DNA from: an uncultured Prevotellaceae bacterium
GTDB taxonomy: Bacteria; Bacteroidota; Bacteroidia; Bacteroidales; Bacteroidaceae
Reading direction: 5' to 3'
Assembly: GCA_937893145.1 (NCBI GenBank)
Contig: CALBJW010000115.1
Coordinates: forward strand, 1 to 18,559
Length of the DNA: 18,559 nucleotides
Part shown: in pieces, positions 1-6,596 of the stretch
How positions within the stretch are numbered: position 1 is the first letter of the stretch
How the letters are laid out: every line of letters begins with the position of its first letter
Position numbers and translations under genes: made by a program
The notes under the pieces: generated by a model
Database searches by the model: none
Seen by the model: the letters and a program-made list of their open reading frames with translations, nothing else
What the model was told of the DNA's origin: nothing

Positions 1-771
1 ACGGGCAGGAATCTCGAACCGATAGTACGTATTAACTGACGTAAAACCGTGAGACTCCAAGAAGGATACGGGAAACGCCTTGGTCGTATCGCTCTCGGCA
101 ACCAGTCGTATTTCTTCCTGCTTGTCTTTAGGAATGTCCAGCGCTGTGAACGAGTCGATGAACTGGAACGAAAGCGTTATGTTCCTGCCTGTCCAAGGTG
201 GAGCAACAACCTTTGCTGTATCCAGTTTCACATTGCGTTCGTGTAACACCAGCGTACCTAAATCATCGGTGGTAGGTCTAATCCAAAGCGTGTCATGTGC
301 CACATGCGTAATTCGCATCAATATATTTTGTTCCTCACAAGGCACAACGAACACTCCTGCATTGCTGCAAGCTGCATGTTGGATGAGTGTGGTATCGGCT
401 GCATGAAAGAGGGAGACGGTTGCGTATGATAGCAAGGTGCTGTCCTGCCCCATCACAGTACCGCGATACTGGATGAGTTGTTTGCGAAGTGCTTCAACAT
501 AGATTATGTTTTCATTCACAATGCATCGTATTGGGTAGTATGCTGTGATTTGTCCCAAAGCTTCAGGAACAGTTGCATCTGCAATGTCGGCTGTGATGAT
601 GAAATTCTCCAAATCATTGTTGATGGCACATATCTGGTATTCGTCTTGCATCAATGTCAGTTGTTCCAAGACCTCAGGCAAAGGAGTGTCTTGGAAGGAA
701 ACCGTGATGCGCTGGGCATGTATGGATACGCACACCCACAATACTACGAAAGGTATGAGAAGTCGTTTCAT
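1..771 (-). CDS. STN-domain outer-membrane receptor-like protein (C-terminus cut by window edge)
   Basis: Reading the minus strand from the ATG at 771-769 gives 257 codons with no stop before the window edge. Residues 1-20 look like a Sec signal peptide (MKRLLIPFVVLWVCVSIHAQ). Residues 21-96 match an STN (secretin/TonB short N-terminal) domain: a VSFQDTPLPEVLEQL opening, then a second half ending in NENIIYVEALR. Residues 98-178 resemble a carboxypeptidase-regulatory-like beta-sandwich (YRGTVMGQDSTLLSYATVSLF). I do not recognise residues 185-257. The start lies 2 nt after the stop of the anti-sigma gene, so the three genes are probably co-transcribed. In Bacteroidetes an STN domain normally contacts the periplasmic part of an anti-sigma protein and passes an outer-membrane signal to an ECF sigma factor. 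Whether a TonB-dependent barrel follows cannot be seen. Confidence 0.75.
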   Translation of the reverse strand, partial: MKRLLIPFVVLWVCVSIHAQRITVSFQDTPLPEVLEQLTLMQDEYQICAINNDLENFIITADIADATVPEALGQITAYYPIRCIVNENIIYVEALRKQLIQYRGTVMGQDSTLLSYATVSLFHAADTTLIQHAACSNAGVFVVPCEEQNILMRITHVAHDTLWIRPTTDDLGTLVLHERNVKLDTAKVVAPPWTGRNITLSFQFIDSFTALDIPKDKQEEIRLVAESDTTKAFPVSFLESHGFTSVNTYYRFEIPAR

Positions 772-773
772 GA

Positions 774-1439
774 CTATTTGCTTGTCTGTTCAATAATCAG
801 GATATCACTCTCACGACGCACATTCAGGCGGTCAAAGCCATTCAGCAGGTTCAGGACTTCGTCCAAAGACTTTCGCTTGTTCCACTTCAGCAACATTCTT
901 ATTGACTTTGTCTCTTCATCTGCAAATCGGCTTTCCACCTTATAGTGCTGTTCCATCTGCATCATGATAGAGTCAAAACGCACATCCTTGAAGAGTACGA
1001 TGCTGTCGCCTACGGTCTTTATCTCTGCCTTCACAGTTGAAGAATCTGTCTTTGGAGTCTGTTCTGTTGTCACCTCTTCGGTTGGGGCATTCCAACTGCG
1101 TGTAAAGAAAGATGTACGCACTAAGGCATAGCTTAGTCCTGAAAGCAAAATGAAGAAAGCAATCGAAGCAGCAATCTTGCGTATTGGGAAAAGAGTCTTT
1201 CTGTTTGAATGGAGTTGAACTACATTTTGCTCATCAGCAGATTCAAACTTCTCATCAAGGTAATTCTCTTCATAGTCGTAAGCATCAGTCTTGAAACTGC
1301 CAAACAGCACACTATATGCTTTCCACTCTGTAGGGATATCTTTGTTATTGGCAAAATAGTCAGACAATTCCTGCTCTTCTGCTTCTGTTGTCTGAGCTGA
1401 CATGAACTTGTCAAGAAGTTCCTTTATTCTATTATTCAT
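774..1439 (-). CDS. Short FecR/DUF4974-type anti-sigma factor
   Basis: This 221-aa protein has a cytoplasmic N-terminal part (1-85) with a short helical start (NNRIKELLDKFM) as in FecR-type anti-sigma factors. One transmembrane helix follows at about 89-107 (IAASIAFFILLSGLSYALV). The C-terminal domain at about 145-217 resembles the STN-like DUF4974 fold (VLFKDVRFDSIMMQMEQHY, then ILIIE). Most Bacteroidetes FecR proteins are over 300 aa and carry a beta-rich FecR domain between the membrane helix and DUF4974. Here that domain is missing and is replaced by a Thr/Glu/Lys-rich linker of about 35 residues. The start overlaps the sigma-factor stop by 8 bp (ATGAATAA). The likely role is to hold the ECF sigma factor inactive until the STN protein downstream is engaged. 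Confidence 0.8.
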   Translation of the reverse strand: MNNRIKELLDKFMSAQTTEAEEQELSDYFANNKDIPTEWKAYSVLFGSFKTDAYDYEENYLDEKFESADEQNVVQLHSNRKTLFPIRKIAASIAFFILLSGLSYALVRTSFFTRSWNAPTEEVTTEQTPKTDSSTVKAEIKTVGDSIVLFKDVRFDSIMMQMEQHYKVESRFADEETKSIRMLLKWNKRKSLDEVLNLLNGFDRLNVRRESDILIIEQTSK

Positions 1440-1932
1440 TGTAGCATTTATTTAATTGATTGATTAATGTTGCTCGGGCTCTGCTAAGTGTTCCTCGAAC
1501 GGAGGACTCTGTAGTGCCAAGGATTGAGGCAATTTCTGCATACGAGAGATTCTCAACATTTCGCATCCTCACAATAGCTTGTTGCTTGTTGGATAGAGAA
1601 CTAACGGCTTGTTTCAGCAATAGTTGCTGTTCTTGCTCTTCCATCGTACTCTGTGCATCTACGCTATTCAGAGGTTCACTTGTCACATCATCAAGCGAGA
1701 ATGTCCTTTTTCGCTTACGCAGCATATCAATCGACACGCTTCTTACGACAACAGTAGCCAAATGGAGCATCTTGTCTGGATGCGGAATGCTATTCCTTCG
1801 CACCCAGAGAATTGTCATCGTCTCCTGAACCGCATCTTCGGCATCATCAGGAGAGGATAAGTAGCACAATGCCGTCCTCAGTATCTGTGCCCTTATCTTG
1901 CTGACAGTTTCTGTGAATTCTTTCAGTTCCAT
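1432..1932 (-). CDS. ECF-type RNA polymerase sigma-70 factor
   Basis: This 166-aa protein has the two-domain ECF layout. Region 2 spans about 10-75 and includes the acidic SSPDDAEDAVQETMTILW segment and the RSVSIDMLRKRKR end. After a short linker, region 4 spans about 105-160, with the helix-turn-helix LSYAEIASILGTTESSVRGTL (split here as LSYAEIASILGT and TESSVRGTL). It is the first gene of a three-gene minus-strand operon and overlaps the anti-sigma gene by 8 bp, as expected for a regulator paired with its inhibitor. The ATG at 1932 is the first usable in-frame start. It should direct RNA polymerase to genes controlled by the STN receptor, possibly including its own operon. No promoter for it was convincing in the 338-bp divergent spacer. 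Confidence 0.9.
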   Translation of the reverse strand: MELKEFTETVSKIRAQILRTALCYLSSPDDAEDAVQETMTILWVRRNSIPHPDKMLHLATVVVRSVSIDMLRKRKRTFSLDDVTSEPLNSVDAQSTMEEQEQQLLLKQAVSSLSNKQQAIVRMRNVENLSYAEIASILGTTESSVRGTLSRARATLINQLNKCYNE

Positions 1933-2270
1933 TCTTGTTCCATTTTAGGTGGTTTCACTTATATATCGTAGAAAGCGTGATTTCGCTACACAATAAATAG
2001 ATTTTTTAATATTAACGAAAATATATTATGAATATTGTAAATAACACACAGCGTCTCTTTCATTTTTACCTTCTCTGTTGTTATACAGTTCGTTTCAAAT
2101 ATTTAGTGTGCCATTCTACGCAGTTTTTCATTAGTATTGGCACTTTTTTCAAGCTCTGCAACAAAAACTTCCGAAAAAATATCAGCAATTGATTAAATTT
2201 ATGTAATTTTGTCTTCTGTAATTATCGTGATATTAGACATTTATTTATTTATTCCACAATATTTCTTTAT
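1933..2270. other. Divergent intergenic spacer
   Basis: This AT-rich 338-bp spacer lies between the minus-strand sigma operon and the plus-strand nitroreductase gene. It should hold promoters for both. On the plus strand a TAATTTTG box (2204-2211) is the best candidate. On the minus strand I found no TAnnTTTG box that I trust. No ORF or clear repeat is seen. Confidence 0.5.
2204..2211 (+). promoter_or_regulatory. Candidate -7 box (TAATTTTG) for the nitroreductase run
   Basis: The sequence TAATTTTG fits the Bacteroidetes TAnnTTTG -7 consensus and lies 59 bp before the ATG at 2271. No TTTG box sits at a suitable distance upstream, so this is a single-element call. Confidence 0.35.
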
Positions 2271-2810
2271 ATGGAAGATTTTAAGACACTTGTACAAACT
2301 CGACGTTCAGTTCGTAAGTTCACAGACCAGGAGATAAACCCAGATGACCTTCAGCTCATCCTTCGTGCGGCACTTATGTCACCAACAGGTAAGTCTGTTC
2401 GTGGTTGGCATTTCATCGTTGTTGATGATAAGAACATGCTTGAGAAGATGTCACTTTGTCGCCCTATGGGTAGCCAGTTCCTTGCAGAAGCAAAGGTGGC
2501 AGTTGTTGTGTTGGGAGATGCTAATGCAACTGATGTCTGGGTTGAGGATGCAAGTCTCGCTGCTTTGACTATGCAGTATCAGTGTACTGACCTTGGTCTT
2601 GGAAGCTGCTGGTGCCAGATTCGTAACCGTTTCATGAACGAGACAGAAAGTTCTGACAATATTCTTCGTTTCCTTCTCCATTACCCAGAAAATCTTGTTG
2701 CTGAGTGCGTGATTGGTATTGGTTATCCTGCCATCGAACGCAAGCCACAGAATGAAGACAACCTGAAGTGGGAGAACGTACATATTGGTTCTTTTAACGG
2801 AGAAGAGTAA
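2271..2810 (+). CDS. Nitroreductase-family FMN oxidoreductase
   Basis: This 179-aa protein has the hallmarks of the small nitroreductase family, which are usually FMN-dependent dimers using NAD(P)H. These are the N-terminal phosphate-binding TRRSVRKF motif (residues 10-17), the LILRAALMSPTGKSVRGW stretch that normally contacts the flavin, and the C-terminal GIGYP segment near residue 150. The length is typical of the compact subfamily. The substrate cannot be inferred. It starts a plus-strand run, and its stop overlaps the ATG of the next gene by one base (TAATG), which suggests translational coupling. Confidence 0.88.
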   Translation: MEDFKTLVQTRRSVRKFTDQEINPDDLQLILRAALMSPTGKSVRGWHFIVVDDKNMLEKMSLCRPMGSQFLAEAKVAVVVLGDANATDVWVEDASLAALTMQYQCTDLGLGSCWCQIRNRFMNETESSDNILRFLLHYPENLVAECVIGIGYPAIERKPQNEDNLKWENVHIGSFNGEE

Positions 2811-3592
2811 TGCGCATCGTATTCATTGGGGCAGGTAATCTTGCAACAAATCTTGCGAAGGCCTTGAAGGGTTCGGGAAATGAAGTGCTTCAGGTCTTTT
2901 CACGCACAGAAGAATCTGCATTTGCCCTCGCTGAGAAGATAGGATGTGAGCATACGACAAATATATATAATATAAGGTGTGATGCTGATGTTTATATCTT
3001 TTCGGTGAAAGATAGTGTGCTCGAACAGCTTGCGAATGCTCTTGCAACAAGGGTTCATCACAAACTGTTCCTTCATACAGCGGGTAGTATGCCTATGGAC
3101 ATTCTCCCTGTTGAGCATCGTGGTGTGATATATCCAATGCAGACGTTCTCGAAGAGTAGGGAAGTGGATTTTTCCGTCATTCCTACTTTTATTGAAGCAA
3201 AGCATGATGAGGACCTTATGATTATTAGGGAGTTGGCAGAAGGTATTACCAATTCTGTTCATGTGCTTCCTTCTGCAGATAGGAAGTCACTCCATGTGGC
3301 AGCGGTCTTTGCGTGCAATTTCGCTAATCATTGTTTCCGACTCTCCGAGAAGGTGCTTTCTGGGTATGGAGTTCCATTCTCTGTGATGCTTCCTCTGATT
3401 GATGAGACAGTACGCAAGATTCATGAGATTTCGCCTCGTGATGCACAGACTGGTCCTGCAGTGCGTTGGGATGAGAATGTGATGCAGAACCACTTGCAGA
3501 TGTTGAGCGAGGATGATATGATGCGTGAAATATATGAATTGATGAGTAAAAGTATCCATGAGGATAACTCCCACCCAACTTATAACTTATAA
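2810..3592 (+). CDS. Rossmann-fold DUF2520 protein (predicted NAD(P)-binding oxidoreductase)
   Basis: The 260-aa protein begins with a dinucleotide-binding fold, VFIGAGNLATNLAKAL at residues 4-19, where GAGNLA is the glycine-rich loop. The C-terminal half is the helical DUF2520 domain, recognisable from HVAAVFACNFANHCFRL (about 162-178) and a later AQTGPAVRWDENV segment. The family resembles ketopantoate and pyrroline-5-carboxylate reductases in fold, but its substrate is not established. Its start overlaps the nitroreductase stop by one base. The last codons (PTYNL) lie inside an AT-rich TATAACTTA repeat that continues into the spacer, so the natural C-terminus may once have been different. 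It sits next to kdsC and maf, an order I recall from other Bacteroidales genomes. Confidence 0.85.
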   Translation: MRIVFIGAGNLATNLAKALKGSGNEVLQVFSRTEESAFALAEKIGCEHTTNIYNIRCDADVYIFSVKDSVLEQLANALATRVHHKLFLHTAGSMPMDILPVEHRGVIYPMQTFSKSREVDFSVIPTFIEAKHDEDLMIIRELAEGITNSVHVLPSADRKSLHVAAVFACNFANHCFRLSEKVLSGYGVPFSVMLPLIDETVRKIHEISPRDAQTGPAVRWDENVMQNHLQMLSEDDMMREIYELMSKSIHEDNSHPTYNL

Positions 3593-3603
3593 TTTATAAC
3601 TTA
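3578..3603. repeat. AT-rich short repeat across a gene end (TATAACTTATAA type)
   Basis: Degenerate copies of a TATAACTTA/TATAATTTA unit follow one another with a period of about 10 bp. They cover the last codons of the DUF2520 gene and the spacer before the HAD gene. Confidence 0.5.
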
Positions 3604-3605
3604 GA

Positions 3606-4124
3606 ATGATAAACTATGATTTAACGAAAATACGTGCTATCTTCTTTGATGTGGATGGTGTTCTTTCGTGCGAAACCATTACGCAGCATCCTAATGGCGA
3701 ACCGATGCGAACCGTGAACATCAAGGATGGATATGCTATGCAACATGCTGTGAAGTGTGGATTGATACTTGCTATCATCACTGGTGGCAAGACTGAAGCT
3801 GTTCGTGTTCGTTACGAAGCACTTGGGTTGAAGGATGTTATACTTGGTGCATCTGTGAAGATTAAGACTTACGAAGAACTAAAGGCGAAGTATAATCTCA
3901 AGGATGAGGAGATACTCTACATGGGTGATGACATTCCAGACTATGAAGTGATGTCCCTTTGTGGTCTTCCATGTTGTCCTGCTGATGCAGCACCAGAAAT
4001 CAAGGCTATAAGCAAATACATCAGTCACAAGAATGGCGGAATGGGATGTGGTCGCGATGTAGTTGAGCAAGTGTTGAAGGCACAAGGATTGTGGATGAAC
4101 GATAATAAAGCATTTGGATGGTAA
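3606..4124 (+). CDS. kdsC: HAD-family phosphatase, KdsC type (3-deoxy-D-manno-octulosonate 8-phosphate phosphatase)
   Basis: The 172-aa protein matches the cap-less KdsC branch of the HAD superfamily, which makes free KDO for lipopolysaccharide core synthesis. HAD motif I is FFDVDGVLS, with the nucleophile D15 and the acid/base D17. Motif II is the ITGG segment at about 58-61. Motif IV is GDDIPDYEVM, with Mg2+-binding acidic residues at 108-112. The AADAAPEIKAIS-like stretch (here PADAAPEIKAIS) and the glycine-rich GGMGCGRDVVE end are also typical of KdsC tetramers. The length fits. A well-formed AAGGAGG follows the stop and could serve the next gene, although it lies far from that start. Confidence 0.88.
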   Translation: MINYDLTKIRAIFFDVDGVLSCETITQHPNGEPMRTVNIKDGYAMQHAVKCGLILAIITGGKTEAVRVRYEALGLKDVILGASVKIKTYEELKAKYNLKDEEILYMGDDIPDYEVMSLCGLPCCPADAAPEIKAISKYISHKNGGMGCGRDVVEQVLKAQGLWMNDNKAFGW

Positions 4125-4131
4125 AAGGAGG
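4125..4131 (+). promoter_or_regulatory. Shine-Dalgarno-like AAGGAGG stranded upstream of maf
   Basis: A perfect AAGGAGG lies right after the kdsC stop, but the next ATG is 51 nt further on at 4183. Four 7-bp ATCGTnn units lie between them. No ATG, GTG or TTG start suits this site. Confidence 0.45.
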
Positions 4132-4146
4132 TAAATACTACATTAC

Positions 4147-4174
4147 ATCGTCCATCGTACTTCGTAAATCGTAA
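4147..4174. repeat. Four 7-bp tandem units (ATCGTnn) between kdsC and maf
   Basis: The units read ATCGTCC, ATCGTAC, TTCGTAA and ATCGTAA with no gap between them. They separate an AAGGAGG site from the maf start codon and resemble the short degenerate repeats common between Bacteroidales genes. Confidence 0.6.
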
Positions 4175-4182
4175 ATAATTAT

Positions 4183-4767
4183 ATGTTGTTAGAAAATTTA
4201 GGCAAATATAAGATAATCCTCGCAAGCAATTCGCCTCGTCGTAAGGAGTTGCTTGGAGGACTTGGACTGGACTTCACAGTTCGTACTCTTCAAGGCATTG
4301 ATGAAAGTTATCCCGAGACTTTGAAGGGTGAGGAGATACCAATGTTCATTTCTGGACAGAAGGCTAAGGCATACAAGGAATCGATGGCAGATGATGAACT
4401 TATCATCACAGCCGATACCATTGTGTATGTGGATGGTGAGGTGTTAGGCAAACCAACGGACAAGGATGATGCTCGTCGTATGTTCCACTTGATGTCGGGT
4501 AGAAAGCATGAGGTGATAACAGGCGTGAGCATTGTGTCGAAAGAAAAGACTGTGCAGTTTGCCACAACAACTCAGGTGAGTTTTGCCGAACTTTCTGATG
4601 AAGAGATTGATTACTACATTGACCGTTATCGTCCTTACGACAAGGCAGGTGCCTACGGCATTCAGGAATGGATAGGATATATTGGTATCACAGGCATTGA
4701 AGGAAGTTATTTCAATGTGGTTGGTCTTCCTGTTCAACGCCTTTACACCGAGTTAAAGAAATACTGA
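4183..4767 (+). CDS. maf: Maf-family nucleoside triphosphate pyrophosphatase (YhdE type)
   Basis: This 194-aa protein carries the Maf signature ASNSPRRKELL at residues 14-24, the TADT motif with the catalytic acid D78, the GKP loop and the KAGAYGIQEW segment near the C-terminus. YhdE-type Maf proteins hydrolyse dTTP and UTP to the monophosphates. They are thought to clear non-canonical or surplus nucleotides and influence septum formation. The length is typical. The ATG at 4183 is the only reasonable start, and the protein aligns from its first residues. The stop is 6 bp before the Lrp gene. Confidence 0.9.
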   Translation: MLLENLGKYKIILASNSPRRKELLGGLGLDFTVRTLQGIDESYPETLKGEEIPMFISGQKAKAYKESMADDELIITADTIVYVDGEVLGKPTDKDDARRMFHLMSGRKHEVITGVSIVSKEKTVQFATTTQVSFAELSDEEIDYYIDRYRPYDKAGAYGIQEWIGYIGITGIEGSYFNVVGLPVQRLYTELKKY

Positions 4768-4773
4768 TACTAT

Positions 4774-5253
4774 ATGGCTCAACAACCTATTATTCACGAA
4801 CTTGATGATATTGACATCAAGATTCTTCAGGCTCTGCAGGAGAATTGCAGATTGACAACAAAAGAACTTGCACTCAAGATACATCTCTCTACAACCCCTA
4901 CCTTCGAGCGTCAGCGTCGTCTTGAACGAGAGGGCTTCATCGACAAGTATGTTGCCATCCTCAATGCTGACCATCTGGACCGTGGATTCCAGGTGCTATG
5001 CTCCGTCACCATGCGCCAGATAAACCATCAAGTAGCAGAAGAGTTCAAGTCACTCATCAACGGCTGGAACGAAGTCACCGAATGTTACAATGTCTCTGGT
5101 GAGGGCGACTACATGCTTAAGGTCTGTGTCAGCAGTATGCACCAGTACCAGCAGTTCATCCTCAACAAGTTGGGTTCATTCCCCTACATCGGACACATCA
5201 AGTCCATCTTCATTATGGATACCCTAAAACTCACCTACGGTTTGCCTTTGTAG
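4774..5253 (+). CDS. Lrp/AsnC-family transcriptional regulator
   Basis: The 159-aa protein has the Lrp two-domain structure. The N-terminal winged helix-turn-helix (about 10-60) begins LDDIDIKILQALQENCRLTT and contains a recognition helix around STTPTFERQRRLE. The C-terminal RAM/AsnC ligand-binding domain (about 72-150) has the effector-site GEGDYMLKV at residues 109-117. These proteins form octamers and respond to amino acids. It follows maf by 6 bp, probably as the last gene of the run. Its target genes cannot be told from the sequence. Confidence 0.92.
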   Translation: MAQQPIIHELDDIDIKILQALQENCRLTTKELALKIHLSTTPTFERQRRLEREGFIDKYVAILNADHLDRGFQVLCSVTMRQINHQVAEEFKSLINGWNEVTECYNVSGEGDYMLKVCVSSMHQYQQFILNKLGSFPYIGHIKSIFIMDTLKLTYGLPL

Positions 5254-5305
5254 GATAATCCGTTGTATTTGATGTTGTAACGCATTTTTCATAGAGAAAA
5301 TGCAG

Positions 5306-5341
5306 TATGCAAAAGTTTTGCAAACTAAATCTGTACCTTTG
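5306..5341 (+). promoter_or_regulatory. Promoter of the WYL gene (double TTTG-like boxes plus TACCTTTG)
   Basis: A TATG box (5306-5309) and a TTTG box (5317-5320) start 11 bp apart, and TACCTTTG (5334-5341) starts 17 bp after the second. TACCTTTG fits the Bacteroidetes -7 consensus TAnnTTTG. The same arrangement stands before YhcG, cas13b and the Smr gene. The start codon of the WYL gene is 174 bp further on. Confidence 0.7.
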
Positions 5342-5360
5342 CACCCAAATTCAAAAACAA

Positions 5361-5441
5361 ATGAACATTGGAACCATAATATTCAAGCATCTATGGACAC
5401 TTTTCAGCTTATGCATATCACTATGTAACGAAAAAACATAG
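5361..5441 (+). CDS. Possible 26-codon leader ORF upstream of the WYL gene
   Basis: An ATG at 5361, 20 bp after the promoter's -7 box, opens 26 codons ending with TAG at 5439-5441. The peptide starts MNIGTIIFKHLW and continues with a hydrophobic LFSLCISLC stretch before NEKT. It could be a membrane-inserting micropeptide or a regulatory upstream ORF, or it may be chance. No clear ribosome-binding site is visible. Its position just behind the promoter, in an unusually long leader of the WYL gene, is the only support. Confidence 0.3.
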   Translation: MNIGTIIFKHLWTLFSLCISLCNEKT

Positions 5442-5515
5442 CTTTGACGCTATTAGCATCCGAGACATAAACTTAATACCTTCATAACAACTTCATTTTT
5501 CCCTAAAGAAAAGCT

Positions 5516-6535
5516 ATGGTTCAAATTCATCGTCAGTCGCCTGCATTTCTACGATACAGAATCCTTGATGAACTGTTTCGAGACACAAAGCATAAGTACA
5601 ATATAGAAGCTCTTGTGAAAGAATGCAATGCTCGCATCAAACATTCCTCTCCAATCAACGAGAGGTCTATACGCAACGACATTACGAACATGAAAAATGA
5701 TCCTGAATGGGGAATGAAGATTGTAGGATATGGAAGACCTGTAGAGTACTACAGGTACGAAGATGTCACTCAACCTTGTCGTCCTCTTGAAGAGTTTTCC
5801 GCCGACGAAGACAATTTGATAGGCAACGCTATTCAGATACTGTCATCATTCAAAGCACCTCAGTACAAATGGGCAAAGTTGTTCTTACAGATGGTGAAGA
5901 ATACAGGTGGAGATGTCAAAAAGGACTCATGCGTTGAGTTTCAGAACAACGATGAACTGAAAGGTCTCGAATGGTTCAGTTCGCTCTTGGAATCATGCTT
6001 GAATCGTGAGCCTTTGACTATCGTATATAAGCCTTATCATTCAGAAGAACTCACTTTCGATGTTAGTCCTTATTGGCTCAAGCAGTACAACAACCGCTGG
6101 TTCTTGATTTGTAAAGATGACAGATACGACACTAATACACACCTCGCACTTGATCGAATAGTGTCAGTCGAAGCAAATCCATCCCTCCGATTCCGTCGGA
6201 TGAAAGAATCGCAGGACACATATTACCGCCATGTGATAGGAGTCACCAAACACCCTAACGGACAGAAGAAGGAGGTAGTGCTTCGTGTTCAGCCAAAGCG
6301 CATCAAATACATAGAGACAAAACCATTCACCGACATGCAAACCATCAGTCATAACGAAGATGGAACCTACGATGTCAGTTTCCGTATTGAAATGAACATC
6401 GAAGAACCCGAAAAGAACAAGGAACTGATACAGACTATCATGTCATTTGGTAGTGATGTAGAGGTGATAAGTCCTGTGGAAATAAGGGATGAGGTGAAAC
6501 GGAATATACAGATACTTATGGAAAGGTACTCATAG
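5516..6535 (+). CDS. WYL-domain transcriptional regulator (defence-island type)
   Basis: This 339-aa protein has an N-terminal winged helix-turn-helix region (about 10-85) with RYRILDELFRD and NERSIRNDITNM, the latter being the likely recognition part. The WYL domain spans about 155-225, with core WLKQYNNRWFLIC at 187-199 and the LDRIVSVE strand. A C-terminal WCX-like extension spans about 250-335. The canonical W-Y-L triad is altered to WFL in the main strand. WYL proteins bind nucleic-acid or nucleotide ligands, and the BrxR/CapW group represses phage-defence operons. A different WYL protein stimulates Cas13d in type VI-D systems. Here the gene precedes a nuclease gene and cas13b, each with its own promoter. 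The inferred role is control of this island; a direct effect on Cas13b is speculation. Confidence 0.85.
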   Translation: MVQIHRQSPAFLRYRILDELFRDTKHKYNIEALVKECNARIKHSSPINERSIRNDITNMKNDPEWGMKIVGYGRPVEYYRYEDVTQPCRPLEEFSADEDNLIGNAIQILSSFKAPQYKWAKLFLQMVKNTGGDVKKDSCVEFQNNDELKGLEWFSSLLESCLNREPLTIVYKPYHSEELTFDVSPYWLKQYNNRWFLICKDDRYDTNTHLALDRIVSVEANPSLRFRRMKESQDTYYRHVIGVTKHPNGQKKEVVLRVQPKRIKYIETKPFTDMQTISHNEDGTYDVSFRIEMNIEEPEKNKELIQTIMSFGSDVEVISPVEIRDEVKRNIQILMERYS

Positions 6536-6571
6536 TTTGCAAATCATTTGTAAACAAACAATGTACTTTTG
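6536..6571 (+). promoter_or_regulatory. Promoter of the YhcG-like nuclease gene
   Basis: TTTG boxes at 6536-6539 and 6547-6550 start 11 bp apart, and TACTTTTG at 6564-6571 follows with the same spacing as before the WYL gene. The ATG lies 25 bp downstream. The first box directly follows the WYL stop codon. Confidence 0.7.
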
Positions 6572-6596
6572 CATCCAAATATGAAAGAAGAATCAA

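Noticed and set aside
49..945. Plus-strand ORFs opposite the STN and anti-sigma genes
   Set aside because: Their translations show no family features, while the minus strand carries three recognisable, overlapping operon genes.
5282..5303. Hairpin GCATTTT/AAAATGC after the Lrp gene as a terminator
   Set aside because: Only 7 AT-rich pairs and no following T-run.
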